From assembly GCF_027580225.2 (NCBI RefSeq), contig NW_027395276.1, positions 186,001-250,000 of the forward strand: a DNA stretch of 64,000 nucleotides, given 5' to 3'. Both the position numbers and the translations under genes were made by a program. The stretch's first letter is position 1; the number at the start of each line of letters is the position of its first letter. This document shows positions 1-8,958 of the stretch, in pieces. This DNA comes from Misgurnus anguillicaudatus. Lineage: Eukaryota > Chordata > Actinopteri > Cypriniformes > Cobitidae. The notes under the pieces were generated by a model that worked only from the letters and a program-made list of their open reading frames with translations, did no database searches and was not told the origin of the DNA.

Positions 1-2120
1 GTCGCTCTACCCGAGGGGACCTTTCAAACGAGCCCGCCCTCGACCCTCCGACCCTTTCCGCGGCCGAGATACGGCGGTTCGAAAAAAAAAAAACGCTCGT
101 CCGGAGTTCGCGCGCCCGTAGCGTCCGCTGCGTTCGTCCGCCGGAGGCGCGGCCGGTCTCGTTCGAAAGGTCTCTCTCGGGGCTTTCCGGGGACGCCGAC
201 CCCGAGTCCGTGCGACCCCGTGGACCGGAGATACTTCCGGTCGAATATCCGAATTTCGTTAACGCGCCGCTCCGGCGCCTCGGGCCCGGGGCCTTCGACC
301 TTCGGGTCGATTGTTCCGCCGGAGGGGCCCTTTCGAACGAGCCCACCCGCGAGTATCTGGCCCTTTCCTCGGCGGAGATACGGGGGGCCGTCTCCGGATT
401 TTCCCACAGCCGCTGCTCGGGCGCCTTAAGTCCGAGGACGTCGCCTTCGGGGTCGGTCGCTCTACCCGAGGGGACCTTTCGAACGAGCCCGCCCTCGACC
501 CTTCGACCATTTCCGCGGCCGAGATACGGCGGATCGAAAAAAAAAAAACGCTGGTCCGGAGTTCGCGCGCCCGTAGCGTCCGTTGCGTTCGTCCGCCGGA
601 GGCGCGGCCGGTCTCGTTCGAAAGGTCTTTCCCGGGGCTTTTCGGCGACGCCGGCCCCGAGTCCGTGCGACCCCGGAGACCGGAGATACTTCCGGTCGAA
701 TTTCGGAAAACTTCGAACGGCCGTATCTCGGGCGCCTCGGGCCCGGGTCCTTCGACCTTCGGGTCGATTGTTCCGCCGGAGGGACCCTTTCGAACGAGCC
801 CACCCGCGAGTATCTGGCCCTTTCCGCGGCGGAGATACGGGGGGCCGTCTCTGGATTTTCCCACTGCCGCTGCTCGGGCGCCTTAAGTCCGAGGACGTCG
901 CCCTCGGGGTCGTTCGCTCTACCCGAGGCGACCTTTCGAACGAGCCCGCCCTCGACCCTCCGACCCTTTCCGCGGCCGAGATACGGCGGTTCGAAAAAAA
1001 AAAACGCTCGTCCGGAGTTCGCGCGCCCGTAGCGTCCGCTGCGTTCGTCCGCCGGAGGCGCGGCCGGTCTCGTTCGAAAGGTCTCTCTCAGGGCTTTCCG
1101 GGGACGCCGGCCTCGGGTCCATGCGACCCCGGGGGCCGGAGATACGGACTTCCACCGCTGCACCTTTAAACGGCCGTAGCTCGGGCGCCTTAAGATCGAG
1201 ACCTTAGCCCTTTGGGTCCCTTATCCTCCAGGAGGGGCCCTTTCCAACGACCCCACCCCCGTCTCCGTACCCCCTCCCCCGGCCGAGATACGACCCCGGG
1301 AACATCGCCCCGTCTACCCGACCACCGTGCACCCGAGGCCGGCCTCGGAACCCGCGACGGACACCCTGGAGCTCGTACCCGTCGCACCGTTCAGTCCCTG
1401 CCATCCCACTCTTAAGCACTCCCCCACCGGACTAAGCCCCATCCTCCCGGCCCTTCTGGAGAACCAAACAGTTGGTCAACCCCAAAATTTCTCCAACCGT
1501 TGGTCAACCCGAAAGATTTTCCAGCAGTTGGTCAACCCCAATCGACTTAGGTTTTGGAGCGTTCGCGTTTCCAGCAGTTGGTCAACCTCAATCGACTTAG
1601 GTTTTGGAGCGTTCGCGTTTCCAGCAGTTGGTCAACCTCAATCGACTTAGGTTTTGGAGCGTTCGAGTTTCCAGCAGTTGGTCAACCTCAATCGACTTAG
1701 GTTTTGGAGTGTTCGCGTTTCCAGCAGTTGGTCAACCTCAATCGACTTAGGTGTTGGAGCGTTCGCATTTCCAGCAGTTGGTCAACCTCAATCGACTTAG
1801 GCTCTGGAGCTTTCGCCTCTCCAGCAGTTGGTCAACCCCAACGACTTAGGCTCTTGAGCTTTCACTTCTCCAGCAGTTGGTCAACCCCATCGACTTAGGT
1901 TCTGGGGCGTTCGCTTCTCCTGCCATAGACTTAGGTTCTAGATCTTTCGCCTCTCCGACAGTTGGTCAACCCCAATCGACTTAGGCTCTGGAGCTTTCAC
2001 TTCTCCAGCAGTTGGTCAACCCCATCGACTTAGGTTCTGGGGCGTTCGCTTCTCCTGCCATCGACTTAGGTTCTGGAGCTTTCGCCTCTCCGACAGTTGG
2101 TCAACCCCGATCGACTTAGC
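1..2120. repeat. Unit U0, partial (5' end outside window)
   Basis: This is the 3' part of a unit, entering inside a 454-bp module. Three A-tracts are visible, at 82-93, 537-548 and 994-1004. The terminal block and a 652-bp subrepeat array (1469-2120) follow. Private variants (CACAGCCGC at about 404, CTCTCAGGGC near 1089, GGAACCCGCG near 1345, TTCAGTCCC near 1390) recur only in U9, which marks U0 and U9 as copies of the same ancestral unit. Confidence 0.95.
1469..2120. repeat. 50-bp subrepeat array of U0 (652 bp, 13 dyad motifs)
   Basis: Subrepeats of 50 bp carry GTTGGTCAAC, CGACTTAGG and a GAGCGTTCGCG-like spacer. The first two copies are short and variant. The 3' third contains a 184-bp sub-block (1840-2023) with more diverged subrepeats. 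This 652-bp class is the commonest array length in the window. The array ends at the TATATA that opens the next unit. Confidence 0.95.
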
Positions 2121-2126
2121 TATATA
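2121..2126 (+). promoter_or_regulatory. TATATA element at the array/GC-block junction (once per unit)
   Basis: TATATA lies in the context TTAGC-TATATA-CCCGATGGC and is conserved in all 28 units that show this junction. It marks the switch from the subrepeat array to the GC-rich block. An isolated, invariant TATA-like word next to arrays of a dyad motif is what a spacer promoter would look like. However, the downstream sequence does not match the plant Pol I TATATAGGGG consensus, and no transcript evidence exists here. The promoter role is inference only. Confidence 0.2.
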
Positions 2127-2152
2127 CCCGATGGCACCTGTTCGCCCTACCG

Positions 2153-2169
2153 TCCCCCGCGAAGGGGGA
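2153..2169 (+). repeat. C5/G5 hairpin downstream of TATATA (representative)
   Basis: TCCCCC and GGGGGA form a perfect 6-bp stem around the loop GCGAA, starting 26 bp after the TATATA hexamer. It occurs once per unit at the same spacing. The loop is ACGAA in U3, U4, U12 and U28, with the stem unchanged, so stem bases are conserved while one loop base varies. Its function is unknown. Confidence 0.6.
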
Positions 2170-2216
2170 ACCCGCCGGGTCCGCGGCCGGGAGGGTGTGC
2201 CTCGGTCGGCCCGGGG

Positions 2217-2236
2217 GACCGGAGATACTTCCGGTC
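2217..2236 (+). repeat. GACCGGA/TCCGGTC inverted repeat opening each 454-bp module (representative)
   Basis: Seven-base arms GACCGGA and TCCGGTC flank a 6-base loop. This element marks the boundary where one 454-bp module meets the next, and several deletion fusions (for example U6) have their junction inside it. In the terminal block the second arm is lost (GGAGATACGGACTTCC). Confidence 0.7.
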
Positions 2237-2289
2237 GAAAATCCGAATTTCGTTACCGCGCCGCTCCGGCGCCTCGGGCCCGGGTCCTT

Positions 2290-2303
2290 CGACCTTCGGG
2301 TCG
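2290..2303 (+). repeat. Hairpin with cTTCGg tetraloop (representative, once per module)
   Basis: CGACC-TTCG-GGTCG is a perfect 5-bp stem (6 bp in second- and third-type modules, where T and A flank it). It closes the TTCG loop with a C-G pair. As RNA this is the hyperstable C(UUCG)G tetraloop. It is present in almost every 454-bp module. Exceptions are the loop variant TTTG at about 14960 and 47805, and stem mismatches in the second-type module of U7, U8, U14 and U15 and in the first module of U17. Confidence 0.7.
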
Positions 2304-2530
2304 GTCGGTCCGCCGGAGGGGCTCTTTCGAACGAGCCCACCCGCGAGTATCTGGCCCTTTCCGCGGCGGAGATACGGGGGGCCGTCTCCGGATTTTCCCA
2401 CGGCCGCTGCTCGGGCGCCTTAAGTCCGAGGACGTCGCCTTCGGGGTCGGTCGCTCTACCCGAGGGGACCTTTCAAACGAGCCCGCCCTCGACCCTCCGA
2501 CCCTTTCCGCGGCCGAGATACGGCGGTTCG

Positions 2531-2541
2531 AAAAAAAAAAA
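2531..2541 (+). repeat. A-tract within the 454-bp module (representative of about 74)
   Basis: An A11 homopolymer sits between TTCG and CGCTCG. About 74 such tracts occur in the window, one per module. Lengths are usually 11-14, with extremes of 16 (54883-54898) and 15 (61726-61740). Four are interrupted or altered: G near 3897 and 38499, C at 55344, and loss of the following C at 63732. Length differs even between otherwise identical unit copies. Confidence 0.95.
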
Positions 2542-4032
2542 CGCTCGTCCGGAGTTCGCGCGCCCGTAGCGTCCGCTGCGTTCGTCCGCCGGAGGCGCGG
2601 CCGGTCTCGTTCGAAAGGTCTCTCTCGGGGCTTTCCGGGGACGCCGACCCCGAGTCCGTGCGACCCCGTGAACCGGAGATACTTCCGGTCGAATATCCGA
2701 ATTTCGTTAACGCGCCGCTCCGGCGCCTCGAGCCCGGGGCCTTCGACCTTCGGGTCGATTGTTCCGCCGGAGGGGCCCTTTCGAACGAGCCCACCCGCGA
2801 GTATCTGGCCCTTTCCTCGGCGGAGATACGGGGGGCCGTCTCCGGATTTTCCCACGGCCGCTGCTCGGGCGCCTTAAGTCCGAGGACGTCGCCTTCGGGG
2901 TCGGTCGCTCTACCCGAGGGGACCTTTCAAACGAGCCCGCCCTCGACCCTCCGACCCTTTCCGCGGCCGAGATACGGCGGTTCGAAAAAAAAAAACGCTC
3001 GTCCGGAGTTCGCGCGCCCGTAGCGTCCGCTGCGTTCGTCCGCCGGAGGCGCGGCCGGTCTCGTTCGAAAGGTCTCTCTCGGGGCTTTCCGGGGACCCCG
3101 ACCCCGAGTCCGTGCGACCCCGTGAACCGGAGATACTTCCGGTCGAATATCCGAATTTCGTTAACGCGCCGCTCCGGCGCCTCGGGCCCGGGGCCTTCGA
3201 CCTTCGGGTCGATTGTTCCGCCGGAGGGGCCCTTTCGAACGAGCCCACCCGCGAGTATCTGGCCCTTTCCTCGGCGGAGATACGGGGGGCCGTCTCCGGA
3301 TTTTCCCACGGCCGCTGCTCGGGCGCCTTAAGTCCGAGGACGTCGCCTTCGGGGTCGGTCGCTCTACCCGAGGGGACATTTCGAACGAGCCCGCCCTCGA
3401 CCCTCCGACCCTTTCCGCGGCCGAGATACGGCGGATCGAAAAAAAAAAAACGCTGGTCCGGAGTTCGCGCGCCCGTAGCGTCCGTTGCGTTCGTCCGCCG
3501 GAGGCGCGGCTGGTCTCGTTCGAAAGGTCTTTCCCGGGGCTTTTCGGCGACGCCGGCCCCGAGTCCGTGCGACCCCGGAGACCGGAGATACTTCCGGTCG
3601 AATTTCGGAAAACTTCGAACGGCCGTATCTCGGGCGCCTCGGGCCCGGGTCCTTCGACCTTCGGGTCGATTGTTCCGCCGGAGGGACCCTTTCGAACGAG
3701 CCCACCCGCGAGTATCTGGCCCCTTCCGCGGCGGAGATACGGGGGGCCGTGTCCGGATTTTCCCACTGCCGCTGCTCGGGCGCCTTAAGTCCGAGGACGT
3801 CGCCCTCGGGGTCGTTCGCTCTACCCGAGGCGACCTTTCGAACGAGCCCGCCCTCGACCCTCCGACCCTTTCCGCGGCCGAGATACGGCGGTTCGAGAAA
3901 AAAAAACGCTCGTCCGGAGTTCGCGCGCCCGTAGCGTCCGCTGCGTTCGTCCGCCGGAGGCGCGGCCGGTCTCGTTCGAAAGGTCTCTCTCGGGGCTTTC
4001 CGGGGACGCCGGCCTCGGGTCCATGCGACCCC

Positions 4033-4370
4033 GGGGGCCGGAGATACGGACTTCCACCGCTGCACCTTTAAACGGCCGTAGCTCGGGCGCCTTAAGACCG
4101 AGACCTTAGCCCTTTGGGTCCCTTATCCTCCAGGAGGGGCCCTTTCCAACGACCCCACCCCCGTCTCCGTACCCCCTCCCCCGGCCGAGATACGACCCCG
4201 GGAACATCGCCCCGTCTACCCGACCACCGTGCACCCGAGGCCGGCCTCGGACCCCGCGACGGACACCCTGGAGCTCGTACCCGTCGCACCGTTCGGTCCC
4301 TGCCATCCCACTCTTAAGCACTCCCCCACCGGACTAAGCCCCATCCTCCCGGCCCTTCTGGAGAACCAAA
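4033..4370. repeat. Terminal block of the GC region (representative, about 335 bp)
   Basis: The sequence from GGGGGCCGGAGATACGG to the first dyad of the array is present once per unit and is the most conserved part. Its middle (near 4075-4200) is a fourth, more diverged relative of the ~150-bp monomer. The shared order is CTCGGGCGCCTTAAG, GGAGGGGCCCTTTCCAACG and GGCCGAGATACGA. It then runs through unique sequence containing the 16-bp palindrome and the GAGCTC site into the array. It contains no A-tract. Confidence 0.9.
4235..4250. repeat. Perfect 16-bp palindrome CCGAGGCCGGCCTCGG (representative)
   Basis: This perfect palindrome contains an FseI site (GGCCGGCC) and lies in the terminal block of each unit, for example 1333-1348 in U0. 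It is intact in every unit I checked except U27 (near 62522-62537), where two substitutions break it. FseI should therefore cut about once per unit. Confidence 0.8.
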
Positions 4371-4888
4371 CAGTTGGTCAACCCCAAAATTTCTCCAACC
4401 GTTGGTCAACCCGAAAGATTTTCCAGCAGTTGGTCAACCCCAATCGACTTAGGTTTTGGAGCGTTCGCGTTTCCAGCAGTTGGTCAACCTCAATCGACTT
4501 AGGTTTTGGAGCGTTCGAGTTTCCAGCAGTTGGTCAACCTCAATCGACTTAGGTTTTGGAGCGTTCGCGTTTCCAGCAGTTGGTCAACCTCAATCGACTT
4601 AGGTTTTGGAGCGTTCGAGTTTCCAGCAGTTGGTCAACCTCAATCGACTTAGGTTTTGGAGTGTTCTCGTTTCCAGCAGTTGGTCAACCTCAATCGACTT
4701 AGGTTTTGGAGCGTTCGCGTTTCCAGCAGTTGGTCAACCTCAATCGACTTAGGCTCTGGAGCTTTCGCCTCTCCAGCAGTTGGTCAACCCCAACGACTTA
4801 GGTTCTGGGGCGTTCGCTTCTCCTGCCATCGACTTAGGTTCTGGAGTTTTCGCCTCTCCGACAGTTGGTCAACCCCGATCGACTTAGC
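4371..4888. repeat. 50-bp subrepeat array of U1 (518 bp, 11 dyad motifs)
   Basis: This is the shortest array class. It has one more canonical 50-bp subrepeat than the 652-bp class but lacks the whole 184-bp 3' sub-block (652+50-184=518). A diagnostic GTGTTCTCG variant is shared with the U10 array. Confidence 0.95.
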
Positions 4889-6923
4889 TATATACCCGAT
4901 GGCACCTGTTCGCCCTACCGTCCCCCGCGAAGGGGGAACCCGCCGGGTCCGCGGCCGGGAGGGTGCGCCTCGGTCGGCCCGGGGGACCGGAGATACTTCC
5001 GGTCGAAAATCCGAATTTCGTTACCGCGCCGCTCCGGCGGGGACGCCGACCCCGAGTCCGTGCGACCCCGTGGACCGGAGATACTTCCGGTCGAATATCC
5101 GAATTTCGTTAACGCGCCGCTCCGGCGCCTCGGGCCCGGGGCCTTCGACCTTCGGGTCGATTGTTCCGCCGGAGGGGCCCTTTCGAACGAGCCCACCCGC
5201 GAGTATCTGGCCCTTTCCTCGGCGGAGATACGGGGGGCCGTCTCCGGATTTTCCCACGGCCGCTGCTCGGGCGCCTTAAGTCCGAGGACGTCGCCTTCGG
5301 GGTCGGTCGCTCTACCCGAGGGGACCTTTCGAACGAGCCCGCTCTCGACCCTCCGACCCTTTCCGCGGCCGAGATACGGCGGATCGAAAAAAAAAAAAAC
5401 GCTGGTCCGGAGTTCGCGCGCCCGTAGCGTCCGTTGCGTTCGTCCGCCGGAGGCGCGGCCGGTCTCGTTCGAAAAGTCTTTCCCGGGGCTTTTCGGCGAC
5501 GCCGGCCCCGAGTCCGTGCGACCCCGGAGACCGGAGATACTTCCGGTCGAATTTCGGAAAACTTCGAACGGCCGTATCTCGGGCGCCTCGGGCCCGGGTC
5601 CTTCGACCTTCGGGTCGATTGTTCCGCCGAAGGGACCCTTTCGAACGAGCCCACCCGCGAGTATCTGGCCCCTTCCGCGGCGGAGATACGGGGGGCCGTC
5701 TCCGGATTTTCCCACTGCCGCTGCTCGGGCGCCTTAAGTCCGAGGACGTCGCCCTCGGGGTCGTTCGCTCTACCCGAGGCGACCTTTCGAACGAGCCCGC
5801 CCTCGACCCTCCGACCCTTTCCGCGGCCGAGATACGGCGGTTCGAAAAAAAAAAAAACGCTCGTCCGGAGTTCGCGCGCCCGTAGCGTCCGCTGCGTTCG
5901 TCCGCCGGAGGCGCGGCCGGTCTCGTTCGAAAGGTCTCTCTCGGGGCTTTCCGGGGACGCCGGCCTCGGGTCCATGCGACCCCGGGGGCCGGAGATACGG
6001 ACTTCCACCGCTGCACCTTTAAACGGCCGTAGCTCGGGCGCCTTAAGACCGAGACCTTAGCCCTTTGGGTCCCTTATCCTCCAGGAGGGGCCCTTTCCAA
6101 CGACCCCACCCCCGTCTCCGTACCCCCTCCCCCGGCCGAGATACGACCCCGGGAACATCGCCCCGTCTACCCGACCACCGTGCACCCGAGGCCGGCCTCG
6201 GACCCCGCGACGGACACCCTGGAGCTTGTACCCGTCGCACCGTTCGGTCCCTGCCATCCCACTCTTAAGCACTCCCCCACCGGACTAAGCCCCATCCTCC
6301 CGGCCCTTCTGGAGAACCAAACAGTTGGTCAACCCCAAAATTTCTCCAACTGTTGGTCAACCCGAAAGATTTTCCAGCAGTTGGTCAACCCCAATCGACT
6401 TAGGTTTTGGAGCGTTCGCGTTTCCAGCAGTTGGTCAACCTCAATCGACTTAGGTTTTGGAGCGTTCGAGTTTCCAGCAGTTGGTCAACCTCAATCGACT
6501 TAGGTTTTGGAGTGTTCGCGTTTCCAGCAGTTGGTCAACCTCAATCGACTTAGGTTTTGGAGCGTTCGCGTTTCCAGCAGTTGGTCAACCTCAATCGACT
6601 TAGGCTCTGGAGCTTTCGCCTCTCCAGCAGTTGGTCAACCCCAACGACTTAGGCTCTTGAGCTTTCACTTCTCCAGCAGTTGGTCAACCCCATCGACTTA
6701 GGTTCTGGGGCGTTCGCTTCTCCTGCCATAGACTTAGGTTCTAGAGCTTTCGCCTCTCCGACAGTTGGTCAACCCCAATCGACTTAGGCTCTGGAGCTTT
6801 CACTTCTCCAGCAGTTGGTCAACCCCATCGACTTAGGTTCTGGGGCGTTCGCTTCTCCTGCCATCGACTTAGGTTCTGGAGCTTTCGCCTCTCCGACAGT
6901 TGGTCAACCCCGATCGACTTAGC
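4889..6923. repeat. Unit U2 (2035 bp; internal 366-bp deletion)
   Basis: Two A-tracts are present (5387-5399, 5845-5857). The first module is fused to the end of that module region at about 5036-5042 (CTCCGGCG joined to GGGGACGCC), removing about 366 bp relative to a three-module unit. The same junction is found in U3, U4 and U12, so it arose once and spread. Confidence 0.95.
6322..6923. repeat. 50-bp subrepeat array of U2 (602 bp, 12 dyad motifs)
   Basis: This is the same layout as the 652-bp class minus exactly one 50-bp subrepeat. It contains the 184-bp sub-block. Confidence 0.95.
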
Positions 6924-8958
6924 TATATACCCGATGGCACCTGTTCGCCCTACCGTCCCCCACGAAGGGGGAACCCGCCGGGTCCGCGGCCGGGAGGGTG
7001 CGCCTCGGTCGGCCCGGGGGACCGGAGATACTTCCGGTCAAAAATCCGAATTTCGTTACCGCGCCGCTCCGGCGGGGACGCCGACCCCGAGTCCGTGCGA
7101 CCCCGTGGACCGGAGATACTTCCGGTCGAATATCCGAATTTCGTTAACGCGCCGCTCCGGCGCCTCGGGCCCGGGGCCTTCGACCTTCGGGTCGATTGTT
7201 CCGCCGGAGGGGCCCTTTCGAACGAGCCCACCCGCGAGTATCTGGCCCTTTCCTCGGCGGAGATACGGGGGGCCGTCTCCGGATTTTCCCACGGCCGCTG
7301 CTCGGGCGCCTTAAGTCCGAGGACGTCGCCTTCGGGGTCGGTCGCTCTACCCGAGGGGACCTTTCGAACGAGCCCGCTCTCGACCCTCCGACCCTTTCCG
7401 CGGCCGAGATACGGCGGATCGAAAAAAAAAAAAAACGCTGGTCCGGAGTTCGCGCGCCCGTAGCGTCCGTTGCGTTCGTCCGCCGGAGGCGCGGCCGGTC
7501 TCGTTCGAAAAGTCTTTCCCGGGGCTTTTCGGCGACGCCGGCCCCGAGTCCGTGCGACCCCGGAGACCGGAGATACTTCCGGTCGAATTTCGGAAAACTT
7601 CGAACGGCCGTATCTCGGGCGCCTCGGGCCCGGGTCCTTCGACCTTCGGGTCGATTGTTCCGCCGAAGGGACCCTTTCGAACGAGCCCACCCGCGAGTAT
7701 CTGGCCCCTTCCGCGGCGGAGATACGGGGGGCCGTCTCCGGATTTTCCCACTGCCGCTGCTCGGGCGCCTTAAGTCCGAGGACGTCGCCCTCGGGGTCGT
7801 TCGCTCTACCCGAGGCGACCTTTCGAACGAGCCCGCCCTCGACCCTCCGACCCTTTCCGCGGCCGAGATACGGCGGTTCGAAAAAAAAAAAACGCTCGTC
7901 CGGAGTTCGCGCGCCCGTAGCGTCCGCTGCGTTCGTCCGCCGGAGGCGCGGCCGGTCTCGTTCGAAAGGTCTCTCTCGGGGCTTTCCGGGGACGCCGGCC
8001 TCGGGTCCATGCGACCCCGGGGGCCGGAGATACGGACTTCAACCGCTGCACCTTTAAACGGCCGTAGCTCGGGCGCCTTAAGACCGAGACCTTAGCCCTT
8101 TGGGTCCCTTATCCTCCAGGAGGGGCCCTTTCCAACGACCCCACCCCCGTCTCCGTACCCCCTCCCCCGGCCGAGATACGACCCCGGGAACATCGCCCCG
8201 TCTACCCGACCACCGTGCACCCGAGGCCGGCCTCGGACCCCGCGACGGACACCCTGGAGCTTGTACCCGTCGCACCGTTCGGTCCCTGCCATCCCACTCT
8301 TAAGCACTCCCCCACCGGACTAAGCCCCATCCTCCCGGCCCTTCTGGAGAACCAAACAGTTGGTCAACCCCAAAATTTCTCCAACTGTTGGTCAACCCGA
8401 AAGATTTTCCAGCAGTTGGTCAACCCCAATCGACTTAGGTTTTGGAGCGTTCGCGTTTCCAGCAGTTGGTCAACCTCAATCGACTTAGGTTTTGGAGCGT
8501 TCGAGTTTCCAGCAGTTGGTCAACCTCAATCGACTTAGGTTTTGGAGTGTTCGCGTTTCCAGCAGTTGGTCAACCTCAATCGACTTAGGTTTTGGAGCGT
8601 TCGCGTTTCCAGCAGTTGGTCAACCTCAATCGACTTAGGCTCTGGAGCTTTCGCCTCTCCAGCAGTTGGTCAACCCCAACGACTTAGGCTCTTGAGCTTT
8701 CACTTCTCCAGCAGTTGGTCAACCCCATCGACTTAGGTTCTGGGGCGTTCGCTTCTCCTGCCATAGACTTAGGTTCTAGAGCTTTCGCCTCTCCGACAGT
8801 TGGTCAACCCCAATCGACTTAGGCTCTGGAGCTTTCACTTCTCCAGCAGTTGGTCAACCCCATCGACTTAGGTTCTGGGGCGTTCGCTTCTCCTGCCATC
8901 GACTTAGGTTCTGGAGCTTTCGCCTCTCCGACAGTTGGTCAACCCCGATCGACTTAGC
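6924..8958. repeat. Unit U3 (2035 bp)
   Basis: This is a near copy of U2 with the same 366-bp deletion junction (about 7071-7078) and A-tracts at 7422-7435 and 7881-7892. It has the loop variant CCCCCACGAAGGGGG and GGTCAAAAATCC, shared with U4 and U12. GAGCTTGTACC replaces GAGCTCGTACC, a CpG to TpG type change. Confidence 0.95.
8357..8958. repeat. 50-bp subrepeat array of U3 (602 bp, 12 dyad motifs)
   Basis: Same structure as the U2 array. The second dyad is CTGTTGGTCAAC rather than CCGTTGGTCAAC. Confidence 0.95.

Larger units (their letters stand above)
2217..2670. repeat. 454-bp GC-rich module, first type (representative of the GC block)
   Basis: This is one period of the GC block. It contains three related monomers, shown by GAGATAC at 2369, 2515 and 2676 (then 2823 in the next module), which gives spacings of 146, 161 and 147 bp. 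TTCGAA-like words are at 2326, 2472, 2610 and 2780. The module includes the TTCG-loop hairpin, the first-type A-tract flank GGTTCG-An-CGCTCG, and a CpG-rich stretch with GTTCGCGCGCCC. Second-type modules have GGATCG-An-CGCTGG. Third-type modules begin with CGAATTTCGGAAAAC. Confidence 0.92.
2121..4888. repeat. Unit U1 (2768 bp, four 454-bp modules)
   Basis: This is one of the two longest GC blocks, with four modules and A-tracts at 2531-2541, 2985-2995, 3439-3450 and 3896-3906. The last tract is interrupted by a G. The second module duplicates the middle-type module but keeps the first-type A-tract flank, so it looks like an unequal-exchange product. Marker variants (GTGTGCCTC, GTGAACCGG, GCGGCTGGTC, GGGGACATTTC) are shared with U10. 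Confidence 0.95.

Noticed and set aside
1327..1650. 107-codon ORF recurring in nearly every unit across the terminal block and 50-bp array
   Set aside because: It recurs because the unit recurs. A 50-bp repeat shifts frame with each copy, so the ORF simply reads through successive frames until a stop. It starts at a non-ATG codon in most units and the array copy number changes its end.
1469..2120. CRISPR array
   Set aside because: The 50-bp repeats are contiguous with no unique spacers, and the context is a non-coding satellite without cas genes.
2121..2140. Plant-type Pol I promoter (TATATAGGGG)
   Set aside because: The hexamer matches but is followed by CCCGATGG instead of a G run, so I do not call it a plant rRNA promoter. 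Only a generic candidate regulatory element is listed.
2531..2541. A-tracts as poly(A) tails of retroposons
   Set aside because: They sit at an internal fixed position within every 454-bp module, without target-site duplications or an element body ending there.
2690..2720. CENP-B box of a centromeric satellite
   Set aside because: Several TTCG words occur (TTCGTTAACGCG, TTCGAACGAGCC, TTCGGAAAACTT), but none has the required A and CGGG at the spacing of the CENP-B box consensus.
4075..4130. tRNA-like A-box (CCGTAGCTCGGGCG) in the terminal block
   Set aside because: There is no B-box GGTTCGANTCC at the right distance and no cloverleaf can be formed. The similarity is limited to about ten bases. 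GGTTCGAAAAA next to the A-tract also fails the B-box consensus.
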